A stretch of 62,044 nt of DNA from SIG622 sp045604705 (GTDB lineage: Bacteria > Bacillota > Clostridia > Oscillospirales > CAG-382), in assembly GCA_045604705.1 (NCBI GenBank), contig JAZUOO010000005.1, forward strand, positions 1-62,044, read 5' to 3'. The notes under the pieces are model-generated. The model saw nothing but the letters and a program-made list of their open reading frames with translations. It was not told the DNA's origin and ran no database searches. Position numbers and translations under genes: made by a program. This document shows positions 53,464 to 62,019 of this stretch, one piece after another. How positions within the stretch are numbered: position 1 is the first letter of the stretch; every line of letters begins with the position of its first letter.

Positions 53464-54681
53464 TTACTTAATTGTGATACCGTCGATGTCGATATCAAAG
53501 TAAGGCGCACTGCGGTATTCGGATTCGTGGAAGTAACCGTCTGAAATAACATTTGTGTCGGAAGTATATGTTCCGTCGTCAATTACGTCAGCCATGTACT
53601 CTGTGAGAGTTTCACCCTTAACCGTGAATGTAGCTGTGTCAAATACCTTGATTTCGCCGGAGATGAGCTTAGCCTTTACTTCGTCGAGCTTTGCCTCGGT
53701 GCCTTCAGCTGCAACTGTTTCGTTAAGACCGAGAATCTGAACTACACCGTCTTCAAGACCCTTACAGAAGTCCTGTTCGATAGCTGTGCCTTCCTTTACA
53801 GCTGTGATGATGTGTTCAAAGTAAGGCTGCCAGTTAATCTTGGAGGAAACGAGAGCTGTGTTGGGACCCCAGTCTCTTGTATCAAGGTTGTATGCAACAT
53901 TGGGAACGCCTGCAGCTTCACAAGCCTTGGGAGCACCCTCGGAGTCAGCGTGCTGAGAAATAAGAACGCATCCGCCTTCGATAAGAGCGTTGGCAGCTTC
54001 CTTTTCCTTAGCTATATCAAACCAGGAGCTTGTAAATTTAACATCCATTGTAACTGTGGGGCAAACAGACTTTGCACCGAGGTAGAAGGATGTATAACCG
54101 GACTTAACTTCAGCGTAGGGGAACGCACCAACGTAACCCATCTTAGCCTGATCTGCGGTGATCTTGCCTTCAGCGATCATTTCGTTGAGCTTAAGACCTG
54201 CAGCTACACCAACGAGGTATCTGCCTTCGTAGATGGAAGCAAATGCGTTGAAGAAGTTATCAAGATCTTCTGTTGTATGAGCTGTTGTACCTGTAGCATG
54301 GCAGAACATAACCTCCGGGAACTCTGCTGCTGCCTGCTTGATAAAGCTTTCATGTCCGAAAGAGTCAGCGAATACGATGTCACAGCCTGCGTCTGCAAGG
54401 TCTGCAGCTGCTTCATAACAGTCGTTGGACTCGGGAATGTTTACCTTAAAGATAACCTGATCATCTGTAAGCCCCATAGACTCCTGAGCAGCTCTTGCCG
54501 CATCAATGAAGTTCTTGTCGTAGGTGGAGTTTTCATCGTGAAGGAAAATGAAGCCAATCTTAAAATCATCAGCTGCTTCGTCATTTCCGACCTCAGCGTT
54601 TCCGCCTTCGTTGTTACCACAGGATACCATGCTGCCTGCAGTAAGCACCGCTGCCATGAGAAGTGCAAAAATCTTTTTCAT
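53464..54681 (-). CDS. BMP-family nucleoside-binding lipoprotein
   Basis: Extracellular receptor of the importer, 405 residues. The signal peptide ends at the lipobox AGSMVSC (cysteine near residue 21), followed by an acidic linker. The BMP/PnrA fold is supported by KIGFIFLHDENSTYDKNFID, GCDIVFADSFGHESFIKQAA, KMGYVGAFPYAEVKSGYTSF and GCVLISQHADSEGAPKA. BMP proteins bind purine nucleosides. GGAGG precedes the ATG. It lies 76 nt after xpt in the same direction. Confidence 0.94.
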   Translation of the reverse strand: MKKIFALLMAAVLTAGSMVSCGNNEGGNAEVGNDEAADDFKIGFIFLHDENSTYDKNFIDAARAAQESMGLTDDQVIFKVNIPESNDCYEAAADLADAGCDIVFADSFGHESFIKQAAAEFPEVMFCHATGTTAHTTEDLDNFFNAFASIYEGRYLVGVAAGLKLNEMIAEGKITADQAKMGYVGAFPYAEVKSGYTSFYLGAKSVCPTVTMDVKFTSSWFDIAKEKEAANALIEGGCVLISQHADSEGAPKACEAAGVPNVAYNLDTRDWGPNTALVSSKINWQPYFEHIITAVKEGTAIEQDFCKGLEDGVVQILGLNETVAAEGTEAKLDEVKAKLISGEIKVFDTATFTVKGETLTEYMADVIDDGTYTSDTNVISDGYFHESEYRSAPYFDIDIDGITIK

Positions 54682-54757
54682 TTTTTAATCCTCCTGCCGT
54701 TTTTGGCAAAAAATAATTTATGTAAATAAAATTTACACCGTTAATAAAAAATATACA

Positions 54758-55333
54758 TCACTGAGCTCTGAAGTTGATGCTGTCGTCCGTCATGGAATCA
54801 ACAATCGCAAGAGATTCAACCCTTATTCCCATGGAACGGATTTCCGCTCCGCCCTTCTGGAAGCCTTTTTCTATTGCAATTGCCGCACCTGCAATGTCAA
54901 CACCCGCATTTTTACAGATACCTATAAGTCCCTTGAGAGCCTCGCCGTTTGCAAGGAAATCGTCAACAAGAAGCACCTTGTCGCCCTCGCACAAAAAACG
55001 CTTTTCCACTATGACCTTGCTTACATTCTTGTGGGTAAAGGAAACAACCTCTGTGCAGTAAACCTCGCCGGAGACATTCTTTGATTTGTTTTTCTTGGCG
55101 AAAACAACGGGAACACCCATTTGTATCGCCGCACCCATTGCAATTGCGATTCCGGAAGTTTCTATCGTGAGAATTTTATTTACTCCGCAGTCTTTGAAAA
55201 GTCTTGCAATTTCCTTGCCCATTTCACAAAGAAATTCCACATCAAGTCTGTGATTGAGGAAGTTCCCTACCTTAAGAATATTTCCCGGAAGCACCTCGCC
55301 TTCCGCAAGTATCTTTTCTTCAAGTGCCTTCAA
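54758..55333 (-). CDS. xpt: xanthine phosphoribosyltransferase
   Basis: Salvages xanthine (and often guanine) with PRPP to give XMP. The 191-residue protein begins with the family pattern LEEKILAEGEVLPGNILKVG and has the PRPP-binding motif VLLVDDFLANGEAL (about residues 124-137). The start is a TTG at 55333, placed by GCAGGAGG 7 nt upstream; longer readings lack a ribosome site. As first gene before the BMP importer it indicates uptake plus salvage of purines. No guanine riboswitch is visible in the roughly 60-nt leader. Confidence 0.95.
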   Translation of the reverse strand: MKALEEKILAEGEVLPGNILKVGNFLNHRLDVEFLCEMGKEIARLFKDCGVNKILTIETSGIAIAMGAAIQMGVPVVFAKKNKSKNVSGEVYCTEVVSFTHKNVSKVIVEKRFLCEGDKVLLVDDFLANGEALKGLIGICKNAGVDIAGAAIAIEKGFQKGGAEIRSMGIRVESLAIVDSMTDDSINFRAQ

Positions 55334-55399
55334 TAATATACCTCCTGCAAAAAACGACTCCGAAAAACGGACAATTTTCAAAAACAATTTATTGTTGTA

Positions 55400-55428
55400 A
55401 TTATATCACCTAACGCACCCTTTGTCAA
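55400..55428 (-). promoter_or_regulatory. xpt promoter
   Basis: Perfect consensus: TTGACA (55423-55428), 17-nt spacer, TATAAT (55400-55405). The remaining gap up to 55861 holds a Cys-rich open frame that I reject as a gene. Confidence 0.9.
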
Positions 55429-55861
55429 CACATTTATTTCATTTTTCGGCACAATAACGGAGATTTTGTCGATTTGCCGAAACAAAAATCGTGCCCCCTG
55501 CAACGAATGCACAAAAATGTAATTACCAAGAGAAAAATGTATGTAACCGACTGTGTGCCGGAAGGATTCGGACAAGTGCTTTGCCATGCTGCCTCGGCAA
55601 CGTCTATTATATTAATAAAATACACCGCAAGGTCAAACATTTACAGCACCGTATTCGTTTATGTAGATGTGGTTTTTAAGTCTTGTGTCTGCATATCAAG
55701 TTATTGTCGGCGGTTGTGTAGGTCATTTCTCGAATTCTACGGCATAAATACGGGGGAATTATGTAATTGCGAAAAAAAGAAAGAATAGTAATGCTGAGTA
55801 TCCGTGTAGTACTTTACGGCATACTATAGTAATGTAAAAAACTTACAAAGGACATAAATCT

Positions 55862-56164
55862 ATGTTGTATGAAATACTTATAATATTTGTTTGTATGTTT
55901 GCCGCCCTCGGGATAGTTGAGCTTGCAGTATACATCTTCAACAAGCTCTGTTCCTCGCGGCTTCCCCATAAATTCTACATTGTTGCCGACAACTTCAAAG
56001 CCGAGGATGCAGAATATGTGATACGTTTTCTGGAAGCACTTATCGGCAGGAGTGGTCTTGAATCTGCAATCTGTGGTATAAAACTGGGGGAAAATGCCCA
56101 GATAGACCAGGAGCTTCTACAGGTACTGCTTGATGAGTTTCCAAACATTGCCGTAGAAGATTAA
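55862..56164 (+). CDS. small membrane-anchored protein, unknown function
   Basis: A 100-residue protein with one N-terminal membrane span (about residues 4-27, EILIIFVCMFAALGIVELAV) and a cytoplasmic domain of about 70 residues with an alpha/beta pattern (KFYIVADNFKAEDAEYVIRF). CAAAGGAC precedes the ATG. No family recognised. It stands alone between the divergent xpt and convergent DUF368 genes. Confidence 0.7.
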   Translation: MLYEILIIFVCMFAALGIVELAVYIFNKLCSSRLPHKFYIVADNFKAEDAEYVIRFLEALIGRSGLESAICGIKLGENAQIDQELLQVLLDEFPNIAVED

Positions 56165-56230
56165 AATAACAACGGCTTCCGATTTCGGTATTCCCAATTT
56201 CGGCAAGCCGTCTTTTGTTATATATTGATT

Positions 56231-57118
56231 TTATTTTTCGTACCTGGAAAGCATTTTGTCAAGTGCAAACGACAAAATAAGCCCCACAGCCGCAACAGCT
56301 ACGCAAAGGAAAATCTCCGACATCCCGGACAACTTTCTCGGAATTATTGCGAAAGTCGATGAAACAACAACTCCGATAACTGCATAAAATGCAATCGAAT
56401 AAAATCTTCCGAATATAAAATTCATAAGCTTCGCAAGCAACAAAACCGCAGCAACAACCCCAAGACAAACGGGAATTATAACCGAGAAATCAAAGTCAAG
56501 CGCACCGTCAAGCATAGGACTCAGCAGTCCGAGGAATATAAGCAGCGGCGAGGAAGAAAGTCCGGGAATTACAAAGCCCATTCCTATTATAAATCCGCAG
56601 ATTCCGTACCAGAATATATTGGGATCAATACTCAAGCCGGTTCCAATATTGGCAAGAAGCACAAGCAAGGGCATACTTATTAAAAGTGATACTGCAAGCG
56701 ATATTATATTTGCTTTTCTGCCATAAATCTTTGATTTGTTCCCTTTTGGGGGATTGTGCGCCTCACGAAAAAGTGACGGGAATGTCCCTATTATAAGCCC
56801 CGCAAAAAGGCTCTTTGACATATTCTCAGATGCCTCAAAAAGAGTATCAAGAACTATTGCAAACAATAAAAGCCCCAAACATCCGCCAATGCCTACAAGC
56901 ATCCACTTTTTCCAGCTCTTCGGAATTTCCTTTATTGGATTTGCAAAAAACTGCATAAGCGGCATATAAAGTCCGAACGCCACACAAAGGATACCGCCGG
57001 ATACCCCGGGGAGAATTCCGCCGCCTCCGATAATCGCACCCTGAATTATCAGAGTTATTATTCTTTTAGTCGTAAGTCTTTCTTTTTCAAGAGGCAAAGC
57101 AGTATTCTTATCGCTCAT
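56231..57118 (-). CDS. DUF368 membrane protein (PopT-like)
   Basis: A 295-residue integral membrane protein of the DUF368 family, members of which have been shown to recycle undecaprenyl phosphate across the membrane (PopT). The hallmark glycine-rich segments are visible: GGGILPGVSGGILCVAFGLY near residues 37-56 and the internal repeat GMGFVIPGLSSSPLLIFLGL (about 174-193), consistent with two inverted halves of the DedA-like type. GGAAAGG precedes the ATG. Function here is by family. Confidence 0.88.
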   Translation of the reverse strand: MSDKNTALPLEKERLTTKRIITLIIQGAIIGGGGILPGVSGGILCVAFGLYMPLMQFFANPIKEIPKSWKKWMLVGIGGCLGLLLFAIVLDTLFEASENMSKSLFAGLIIGTFPSLFREAHNPPKGNKSKIYGRKANIISLAVSLLISMPLLVLLANIGTGLSIDPNIFWYGICGFIIGMGFVIPGLSSSPLLIFLGLLSPMLDGALDFDFSVIIPVCLGVVAAVLLLAKLMNFIFGRFYSIAFYAVIGVVVSSTFAIIPRKLSGMSEIFLCVAVAAVGLILSFALDKMLSRYEK

Positions 57119-57243
57119 TTTATGACCTTTCCTTTCGTGATGTTGGAAGTTTGTGATGTCTTGAAAAGCAAGATTGATGTCAGCGGCATCTAAGTCGCAA
57201 GCCTCAATCTGAAAATTTATTTTCAGACTTTACCTGCACAATA

Positions 57244-57639
57244 TTACTTTTCCTGTTTGTTATGTCTTTTGCAGGGCTCGTCAAAATAACCCTCGAGACT
57301 TACCTGCATAACGCCGTTTTTTGGGAAGAATTCCAATAGCCTGCATAACTTTTGATCCTGTGCCGCATACTCGACATACTTCGGACCCACAAGGTCAATA
57401 AAATTGAGGGTCGCTTTGCCGAGGATAAACATGGCTTCATCGTCATATGTATCAATCTTCGGCATAACATTTGTAATCCTTGCACCCTCTTTGGTAAATC
57501 TGAATTCCATTGTACCAAGGCAATCCGTTTCGTTTTCGAATATTGCAAAATATAGCATATCCGGATTGTGTTCCATTCCGCAAGCCTTACAGCAACTTTT
57601 TTGTTCCTCCACATCTCTGAGTGCTCTTGCTCTTAACAT
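57244..57639 (-). CDS. hypothetical protein, 131 residues
   Basis: An unrecognised protein with a Cys-rich N-terminus (EQKSCCKACGM) and alpha/beta patterning (LGTMEFRFTKEGARITNVMP, then GKATLNFIDLVG) that recalls a GNAT acetyltransferase-like fold, although the acetyl-CoA loop is not evident. AAGGAG precedes the ATG at ideal spacing, which supports a real gene. No membrane span. Confidence 0.7.
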   Translation of the reverse strand: MLRARALRDVEEQKSCCKACGMEHNPDMLYFAIFENETDCLGTMEFRFTKEGARITNVMPKIDTYDDEAMFILGKATLNFIDLVGPKYVEYAAQDQKLCRLLEFFPKNGVMQVSLEGYFDEPCKRHNKQEK

Positions 57640-57705
57640 TTTTGTTCTCCTTGTTTTTCCATATTATTCTCTGCAATTAAGTACGTTCCGCTAAAAACGC
57701 ACTCA

Positions 57706-57741
57706 CGATTCATCATTTTTCATTTTACATTTTGCATTTCA
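57706..57741. repeat. period-7 array after the pseudouridine synthase gene
   Basis: CATTTTT CATTTTA CATTTTG CATTTC, ending 3 nt from the stop codon at 57744. Confidence 0.75.
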
Positions 57742-57743
57742 AA

Positions 57744-58463
57744 TCACGTCAATGATTTAAGATACTCTGCCTCGTTGTGATTAAGATACTTCCATTTACC
57801 CGGCGAGAGCATTCCAATGTTTATTTCGCCTATGGCAATTCTTTTAAGTCTCTTGATGTCAAGCTCGCACTGCTCGCACATTTTTCTAATCTGTCTGTTT
57901 CTGCCCTCGGTAAGGATGAATTTCAGTGCGGTCTCGCCCTCCTTACGGCTGATGATGGTGACCCTTACGGGGGCTATGTCAACACCGTCTATCTTCATGG
58001 GAGAGTTAAGCATTTTCAGCTTCTGCGGCTCTATCTCGCCCTTTATTTTTACGTGATATATCTTTTCAACGTGGTTTCTCGGATGCATGAGCTTTTGTGC
58101 AACCTCGCCGTCGTTTGTCAGAAGAAGAAGTCCCTCAGAATCCATATCAAGTCTGCCGCAAGGGTATATTCTCGCAGGAACATCCGCTACAAGCTCGGGA
58201 ATGCACTTCCTGCCCTGTTCGTCGCTCATTGTGGTAACGTATCCTCTCGGCTTGTAAAGCATGACATAAACTTTTTTTTCGCTGTCACGTTTTACTTCTT
58301 TTCCTTTGTATGTTACCCTGTCAACCCCGGGGATAATCTTTCTTCCAACCTCTACCCTCTCGCCGTTGACTCTGATATTGCCGCATTCCGTTTCCTTTTC
58401 CGCGGCTCTGCGTGACATAAGTCCGCAATCGGATATATATTTGTTAAGTCTTATTTCTTCCAT
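57744..58463 (-). CDS. RluB/RsuA-type pseudouridine synthase
   Basis: Converts specific rRNA uridines to pseudouridine. The 239-residue protein has an N-terminal S4 RNA-binding domain (RLNKYISDCGLMSRRAAEKE) and the catalytic domain with the aspartate in PCGRLDMDSEGLLLLTNDGE (about residues 94-113) and TEGRNRQIRKMCE. I chose the ATG at 58463, preceded by GAGGCGG; the frame is open 14 codons upstream without a site. Whether it acts on 23S (RluB) or 16S (RsuA) rRNA cannot be told. scpA/scpB, frequent neighbours of rluB, are absent. Confidence 0.93.
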   Translation of the reverse strand: MEEIRLNKYISDCGLMSRRAAEKETECGNIRVNGERVEVGRKIIPGVDRVTYKGKEVKRDSEKKVYVMLYKPRGYVTTMSDEQGRKCIPELVADVPARIYPCGRLDMDSEGLLLLTNDGEVAQKLMHPRNHVEKIYHVKIKGEIEPQKLKMLNSPMKIDGVDIAPVRVTIISRKEGETALKFILTEGRNRQIRKMCEQCELDIKRLKRIAIGEINIGMLSPGKWKYLNHNEAEYLKSLT

Positions 58464-58769
58464 TTTATACCGCCTCAAAATTTTATAATAATTTCTTATT
58501 GACAATAATACACAATTTTAATTCTACATAAAATTTAAGAAGATTTCAAGTTATTTTTGTTACATATCAAATTTGCTTTCCGATGATTTCTTGTTTTTTG
58601 ACAAATTCTTACTCCGATTTTACTCTATCTGCTTTCACCATTTCACTTTTCTCCACAAAAATTAAGTTTGAATACTTGTATCTATAGTCATCTTTGGTTA
58701 AAATTACACAAATAATATGTAAGCATTTTGGAAATTTCGGAAAAAATAACGGAGCACCAAAAAAAAACA

Positions 58770-58798
58770 TTGACAAAAATATAATTATATGGTAGACT
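58770..58798 (+). promoter_or_regulatory. promoter of the sigma factor gene
   Basis: TTGACA (58770-58775), a 17-nt spacer and TAGACT (58793-58798). The leader is only about 28 nt. The AT-rich 58464-58769 stretch shows nothing else. Confidence 0.75.
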
Positions 58799-58832
58799 AA
58801 AGGTAGTGACTAATTTCGGAAGGCAAAAATCG

Positions 58833-59444
58833 GTGGCAAAAGACATTATGTGCAGTGATAACCTTAGACAGAACGTCAATTCAAAAATGTCCGAGGAGCT
58901 TCTTGTGGAAGCTAAAGACGGCGATTCCTCGGCTTTCGAGGAAATTGCAAGGCGATGTGAGGGGATCATCAATGCACACGCAATGAGCTTCAATGTGCCC
59001 GAATCCGAGCGCGACGATCTTCGGCAGGAAGGTCTGATTGCGCTTTATCGTGCTGTATGCAATTATGACAAATCCGTTTCACTTTTTTCAACCTTTGCAT
59101 CGGTATGTATAAAGCGTGCAATGATCACCTGGATAAGAGATCACGTGTCAAGATTAGGTAAGGACGGAGCAGTCATCACCGAAATATCCCTTGACGAAAG
59201 CTATAGCGAGACTCTTTCCGACGAAACCGCTATGTGCCCTGAGGAGCTTTACATTTCCAAGGAAACCGTAAAGACTCTGCGTGGTCATGCGATGAAACAA
59301 TTGTCTGACTATGAAAAATGCGTATTTCTGATGTACCTTGAAGATATGGGTGCGGTGGAGATTGCGGAATCCATAGGAAGAACAAAAAAGTCGGTGGAGA
59401 ACGCTCTTGACAGGATAAGGAAAAAGCTGTCATCCGGAAAATAG
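58833..59444 (+). CDS. RNA polymerase sigma factor, SigH-like
   Basis: A 203-residue sigma-70 family protein. Region 2 has DDLRQEGLIALYRAVCNYD and FSTFASVCIKRAMITWIRD, the pattern of the SigH/SigF class rather than ECF. Region 4 has LSDYEKCVFLMYLEDMGAVE and a helix-turn-helix (IAESIGRTKKSVENALDRIR). I chose the GTG at 58833 because GGAAGG lies 9 nt upstream; a GTG at 58806 is inside the predicted transcription start. A zinc-ribbon gene follows 100 nt downstream. Confidence 0.85.
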   Translation: MAKDIMCSDNLRQNVNSKMSEELLVEAKDGDSSAFEEIARRCEGIINAHAMSFNVPESERDDLRQEGLIALYRAVCNYDKSVSLFSTFASVCIKRAMITWIRDHVSRLGKDGAVITEISLDESYSETLSDETAMCPEELYISKETVKTLRGHAMKQLSDYEKCVFLMYLEDMGAVEIAESIGRTKKSVENALDRIRKKLSSGK

Positions 59445-59545
59445 AGCTCTGTACGCCCGAGCCGAAGGCAAAAAATATTACATTTTTGCGGGTTATCACC
59501 GTATCGGGCAAAAATCAAAACCAAAATTAAAGCGAGGGAAAAATC

Positions 59546-59827
59546 ATGTACGAAAACAAGACATTAGTATGCAAAGACTGTGGACAGGAATTTATCTTCA
59601 CAGCCGGCGAACAGGAATTCTACGCGGAAAGAGGCTTCCAGAACGAGCCCCAGAGATGCAAGGATTGCAGACAGGCAAGAAAGAATGCCGTAAAGAGCCA
59701 GAGAGAATACTTCACAACTACCTGTGCAGAGTGCGGCAAGGAAGCTAAGGTTCCTTTCCAGCCCAGTGATGACAGACCCGTATACTGCAGCGAATGCTTC
59801 GCAGCAAAGAAGGCTGAACAGGAATAA
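59546..59827 (+). CDS. zinc-ribbon protein, CxxC-x17-CxxC type
   Basis: A 93-residue protein with two zinc-ribbon-like units: CKDCGQEF...CKDCRQ in the N-terminal half and CAECGKEAKV...CSECFAAKK in the C-terminal half, eight cysteines in four pairs. Members are widespread in Clostridia, often highly expressed, function unknown. GCGAGGG precedes the ATG. Confidence 0.85.
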   Translation: MYENKTLVCKDCGQEFIFTAGEQEFYAERGFQNEPQRCKDCRQARKNAVKSQREYFTTTCAECGKEAKVPFQPSDDRPVYCSECFAAKKAEQE

Positions 59828-59959
59828 TAGGATATAGCTTTTCCAACTTAAAAAAATCCCGGCGATAACACGGTGTATTTTTTTCACACATAGGCATACC
59901 GGTTAGTGTTTTGTGCAAGTGTACGATTGACAGTGCACGCATTAAATTTAAAGAAATGA

Positions 59960-60082
59960 TTTTTCACCTTTTAGATGGAACGCCATTCTTTATTCCGGGT
60001 AGCCACTCCCGGTGTGTAGGAATTTAACTTATGTTCCTGAATTTTTCCGAGTCTAAATTGGGGCTCGGATCTTTCTTTTTGC
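59960..60082 (+). ncRNA. candidate structured RNA ending in a terminator
   Basis: Between the zinc-ribbon gene and the next unit, nested complementary blocks occur: GGAAC (59977-59981) with GTTCC (60033-60037), ATTCC (59992-59996) with GGAAT (60019-60023), and GGG (59997-59999) with CCC (60008-60010). They are followed by CCGAG...CTCGG and TCTTTCTTTTT, an intrinsic terminator (60047-60082). No reading frame fits. It may be a small RNA or a structured 3' UTR; no family recognised. Confidence 0.35.
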
Positions 60083-60111
60083 CCGAAAAAACGGTAACCT
60101 TATACGAACAT

Positions 60112-60143
60112 AAAAACGAGGTCAATTCAGATAACTGACCTCG
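60112..60143 (-). terminator. terminator of the small minus-strand unit
   Basis: CGAGGTCA...TGACCTCG followed by TTTTTATG on the minus strand. Confidence 0.85.
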
Positions 60144-60232
60144 GATATTTATTTGCCGTTTCAGATAAATCTCTGCGTCAATCGTCCAGGATTGTTTTGC
60201 CTCGGTTCTTTTCTGTTGCGTCAAGAAGACTG

Positions 60233-60463
60233 TTAGTATGTCCTTTGTTCCTTTTCATAGGGCTCGATGCCGCCTTCTTCGTCAAAATCCTCGGTTTTGA
60301 GATTTTTGCATATAATATTTCAAAGACAAACACCTCGTCTTTTAATCCCCACAAGGATTATATCGGTAATTCCCCTGTTATTTTCGCCAGTCTCACGATA
60401 AATCCTCATAAGCGTTCTGCGTACCCCGTTTCCCTCCGCAATTTTTGCTTTCAGTACCGGCAC
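60233..60463 (-). pseudogene. small reading frame interrupted by an in-frame TGA
   Basis: GTG at 60463 follows GGGGGTG at good spacing. It encodes 47 residues (VPVLKAKIAEGNGV..., basic, with RRTLMRIYRETGENNRG) to a TGA at 60320-60322, then the same frame continues for 28 codons (...KTEDFDEEGGIEPYEKEQRTY) to a TAA at 60233. Both halves have local codon use. Promoter, ribosome site and terminator are all present. It could be a short gene with a remnant tail, a recent nonsense mutation, or stop-codon recoding. No family recognised. Confidence 0.4.
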
Positions 60464-60494
60464 GACTTCACCCCCGGAATTCATATGCTTTGAT

Positions 60495-60522
60495 ATTCTA
60501 ACACACATTTAAAAAATGTAAA
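60495..60522 (-). promoter_or_regulatory. promoter of the small minus-strand unit
   Basis: TTTACA (60517-60522), a 16-nt spacer and TAGAAT (60495-60500). Confidence 0.6.
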
Positions 60523-60605
60523 GATTTTTACAATTTTCTTATCTCTACATTTATCAGACATCAAACTGTTTATCCGCTTTTTCCCCAACGCCATGCAGCC
60601 CTCCC

Positions 60606-60634
60606 TTGACATCCAATGCTGAATATGATAAAAT
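60606..60634 (+). promoter_or_regulatory. pgeF promoter
   Basis: TTGACA (60606-60611), a 17-nt spacer and TAAAAT (60629-60634); leader about 25 nt. Confidence 0.8.
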
Positions 60635-60664
60635 AATCAAGTCAAACATAAAGAGGTGATCCCT

Positions 60665-61540
60665 ATGAACATACGTACAAATAACGGAATTCCATATCTA
60701 TATTCCGATCTTATGCAAAAATATGGCGTCCCACACGCCTTTACCACAAAGAGAGGCGGTGTAAGCTGTGGGTGCTTTGATTCGCTCAACGTGAGTACGC
60801 GAAGACATGACAAGGACGCAAGCACCGATAAATACGAAAACACCGTCGAAAATTTCAGTCGTGTACTTTCACTTGTCGGAGCTGTACCGGAAAAATCCGT
60901 GTGTGCTCATCAGATTCATGGGAACACAGTGCTTGAACTTAATGAGGATTTTGCCGGCATGGGAATTCTTAAAAGTTCAAAGATAAATATTGACGGCGAC
61001 GGACTTTTCCTAAAAGGTACAAGCTCGGGAATATCTGCTATATGCGTTAAAAGTGCAGACTGTACACCGATACTTTTTGCCGATAAAAGGTTGGGCTCTG
61101 TTTGTGCTGTTCATTCCGGCTGGCGGGGAACGATGCTTGATATTCCGGGCAAAGCTGTGGAAACTATGGTGAAAAACGGCAGTAAAGAAGAGGACATTTT
61201 GTGTGCGGTAGGTCCGTGTATCGGAGTTTGTTGTTATGAAGTGAGCGAGGATGTTCGTGTTGCCGCAGTACAGACTCTTACGGATAAAGGTGCAAAGCAT
61301 CTTATAAGTGAGTTTTTCGTTGATAAAAGGGAAACTGAAAATGGTACTAAATATAACTTCAATATTGGAAAAATGTGCGCAGAGCTTGTACATCTCGGCG
61401 GTGTTCCGCGCGAAAATATAGACTTTACTCACACATGTACCTGCTGCAGCGAGGATGAAAACGGCAGGATCTTCTTCTCACACCGGGGGCAAAAGGGACA
61501 TTCAGGTACGTTTGCGAGTGTTATCGCACCTTTTTGTTAA
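60665..61540 (+). CDS. pgeF: PgeF/YfiH-family laccase-domain purine nucleosidase-like protein
   Basis: Cytoplasmic protein of the YfiH family. Members cleave purine nucleosides, and PgeF also edits mis-incorporated L-serine from peptidoglycan precursors. The 291-residue protein has the zinc/copper site motifs HQIHGNTV (about residues 80-87), KSADCTPILFAD, VHSGWRGTMLDI and the closing CTCCSEDENGRIFFSHR. I chose the ATG at 60665, with AGAGGTG at good spacing; a GTG three codons upstream overlaps that site. Monocistronic. Confidence 0.93.
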   Translation: MNIRTNNGIPYLYSDLMQKYGVPHAFTTKRGGVSCGCFDSLNVSTRRHDKDASTDKYENTVENFSRVLSLVGAVPEKSVCAHQIHGNTVLELNEDFAGMGILKSSKINIDGDGLFLKGTSSGISAICVKSADCTPILFADKRLGSVCAVHSGWRGTMLDIPGKAVETMVKNGSKEEDILCAVGPCIGVCCYEVSEDVRVAAVQTLTDKGAKHLISEFFVDKRETENGTKYNFNIGKMCAELVHLGGVPRENIDFTHTCTCCSEDENGRIFFSHRGQKGHSGTFASVIAPFC

Positions 61541-61648
61541 AGTACAGCGGGATTATCCTAAATAAGATGATAAAATATAATTTTGGTGTTAATCTTAAAT
61601 ACGCTGTCCCCTCCTTCCGGGGATAAGTATATTAGATCAACGATGTGC

Positions 61649-61687
61649 AAAAAAGACAGCAATCTTTCGATTACTGCCGTCTTTTCA
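61649..61687 (+). terminator. probable pgeF terminator
   Basis: AAAAGAC...GTCTTTT stem with inner GCA/TGC pairing and a T tract; A-rich on the other side, so it may also act leftward. Confidence 0.7.
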
Positions 61688-61746
61688 GGGTACCCTATCG
61701 AGCTTAAATTGCTAATTTATGGATAACATTTTGTATCAAACTCAGC

Positions 61747-61785
61747 GAAAAAAACAAAATCAGGGATGCCATTTCGACATCCCTT
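61747..61785 (-). terminator. 5S rRNA terminator
   Basis: GGGATG-TCGAAATGG-CATCCC followed by a T-rich tract on the minus strand. Confidence 0.85.
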
Positions 61786-61798
61786 CCACAAAAAGTGG

Positions 61799-61916
<118 letters not shown>

Positions 61917-61993
61917 ATTGTATAAATGACGGCAAAAAGGAGAAAAAAGTCATTTACACACAAAGTACAAGACTGTTGCCTCATACAATCAAT

Positions 61994-62019
61994 AAAAAAA
62001 GGATGTTCGAGACACCCTT
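61994..62019 (-). terminator. terminator-like hairpin upstream of 5S rRNA
   Basis: AAGGGTGT-CTCGA-ACATCCTT followed by seven T on the minus strand, 80 nt before the 5S gene. Confidence 0.75.

Noticed and set aside
55334..55400. Guanine riboswitch upstream of xpt
   Set aside because: The leader between the predicted start and xpt is about 60 nt and lacks the three-way junction blocks of the purine aptamer.
55474..55788. 104-codon Cys-rich plus-strand frame upstream of the 55862 gene
   Set aside because: More than ten cysteines without pairing pattern, weak ribosome site, no family resemblance, and the frame covers the upstream side of the xpt promoter; a chance frame is more likely.
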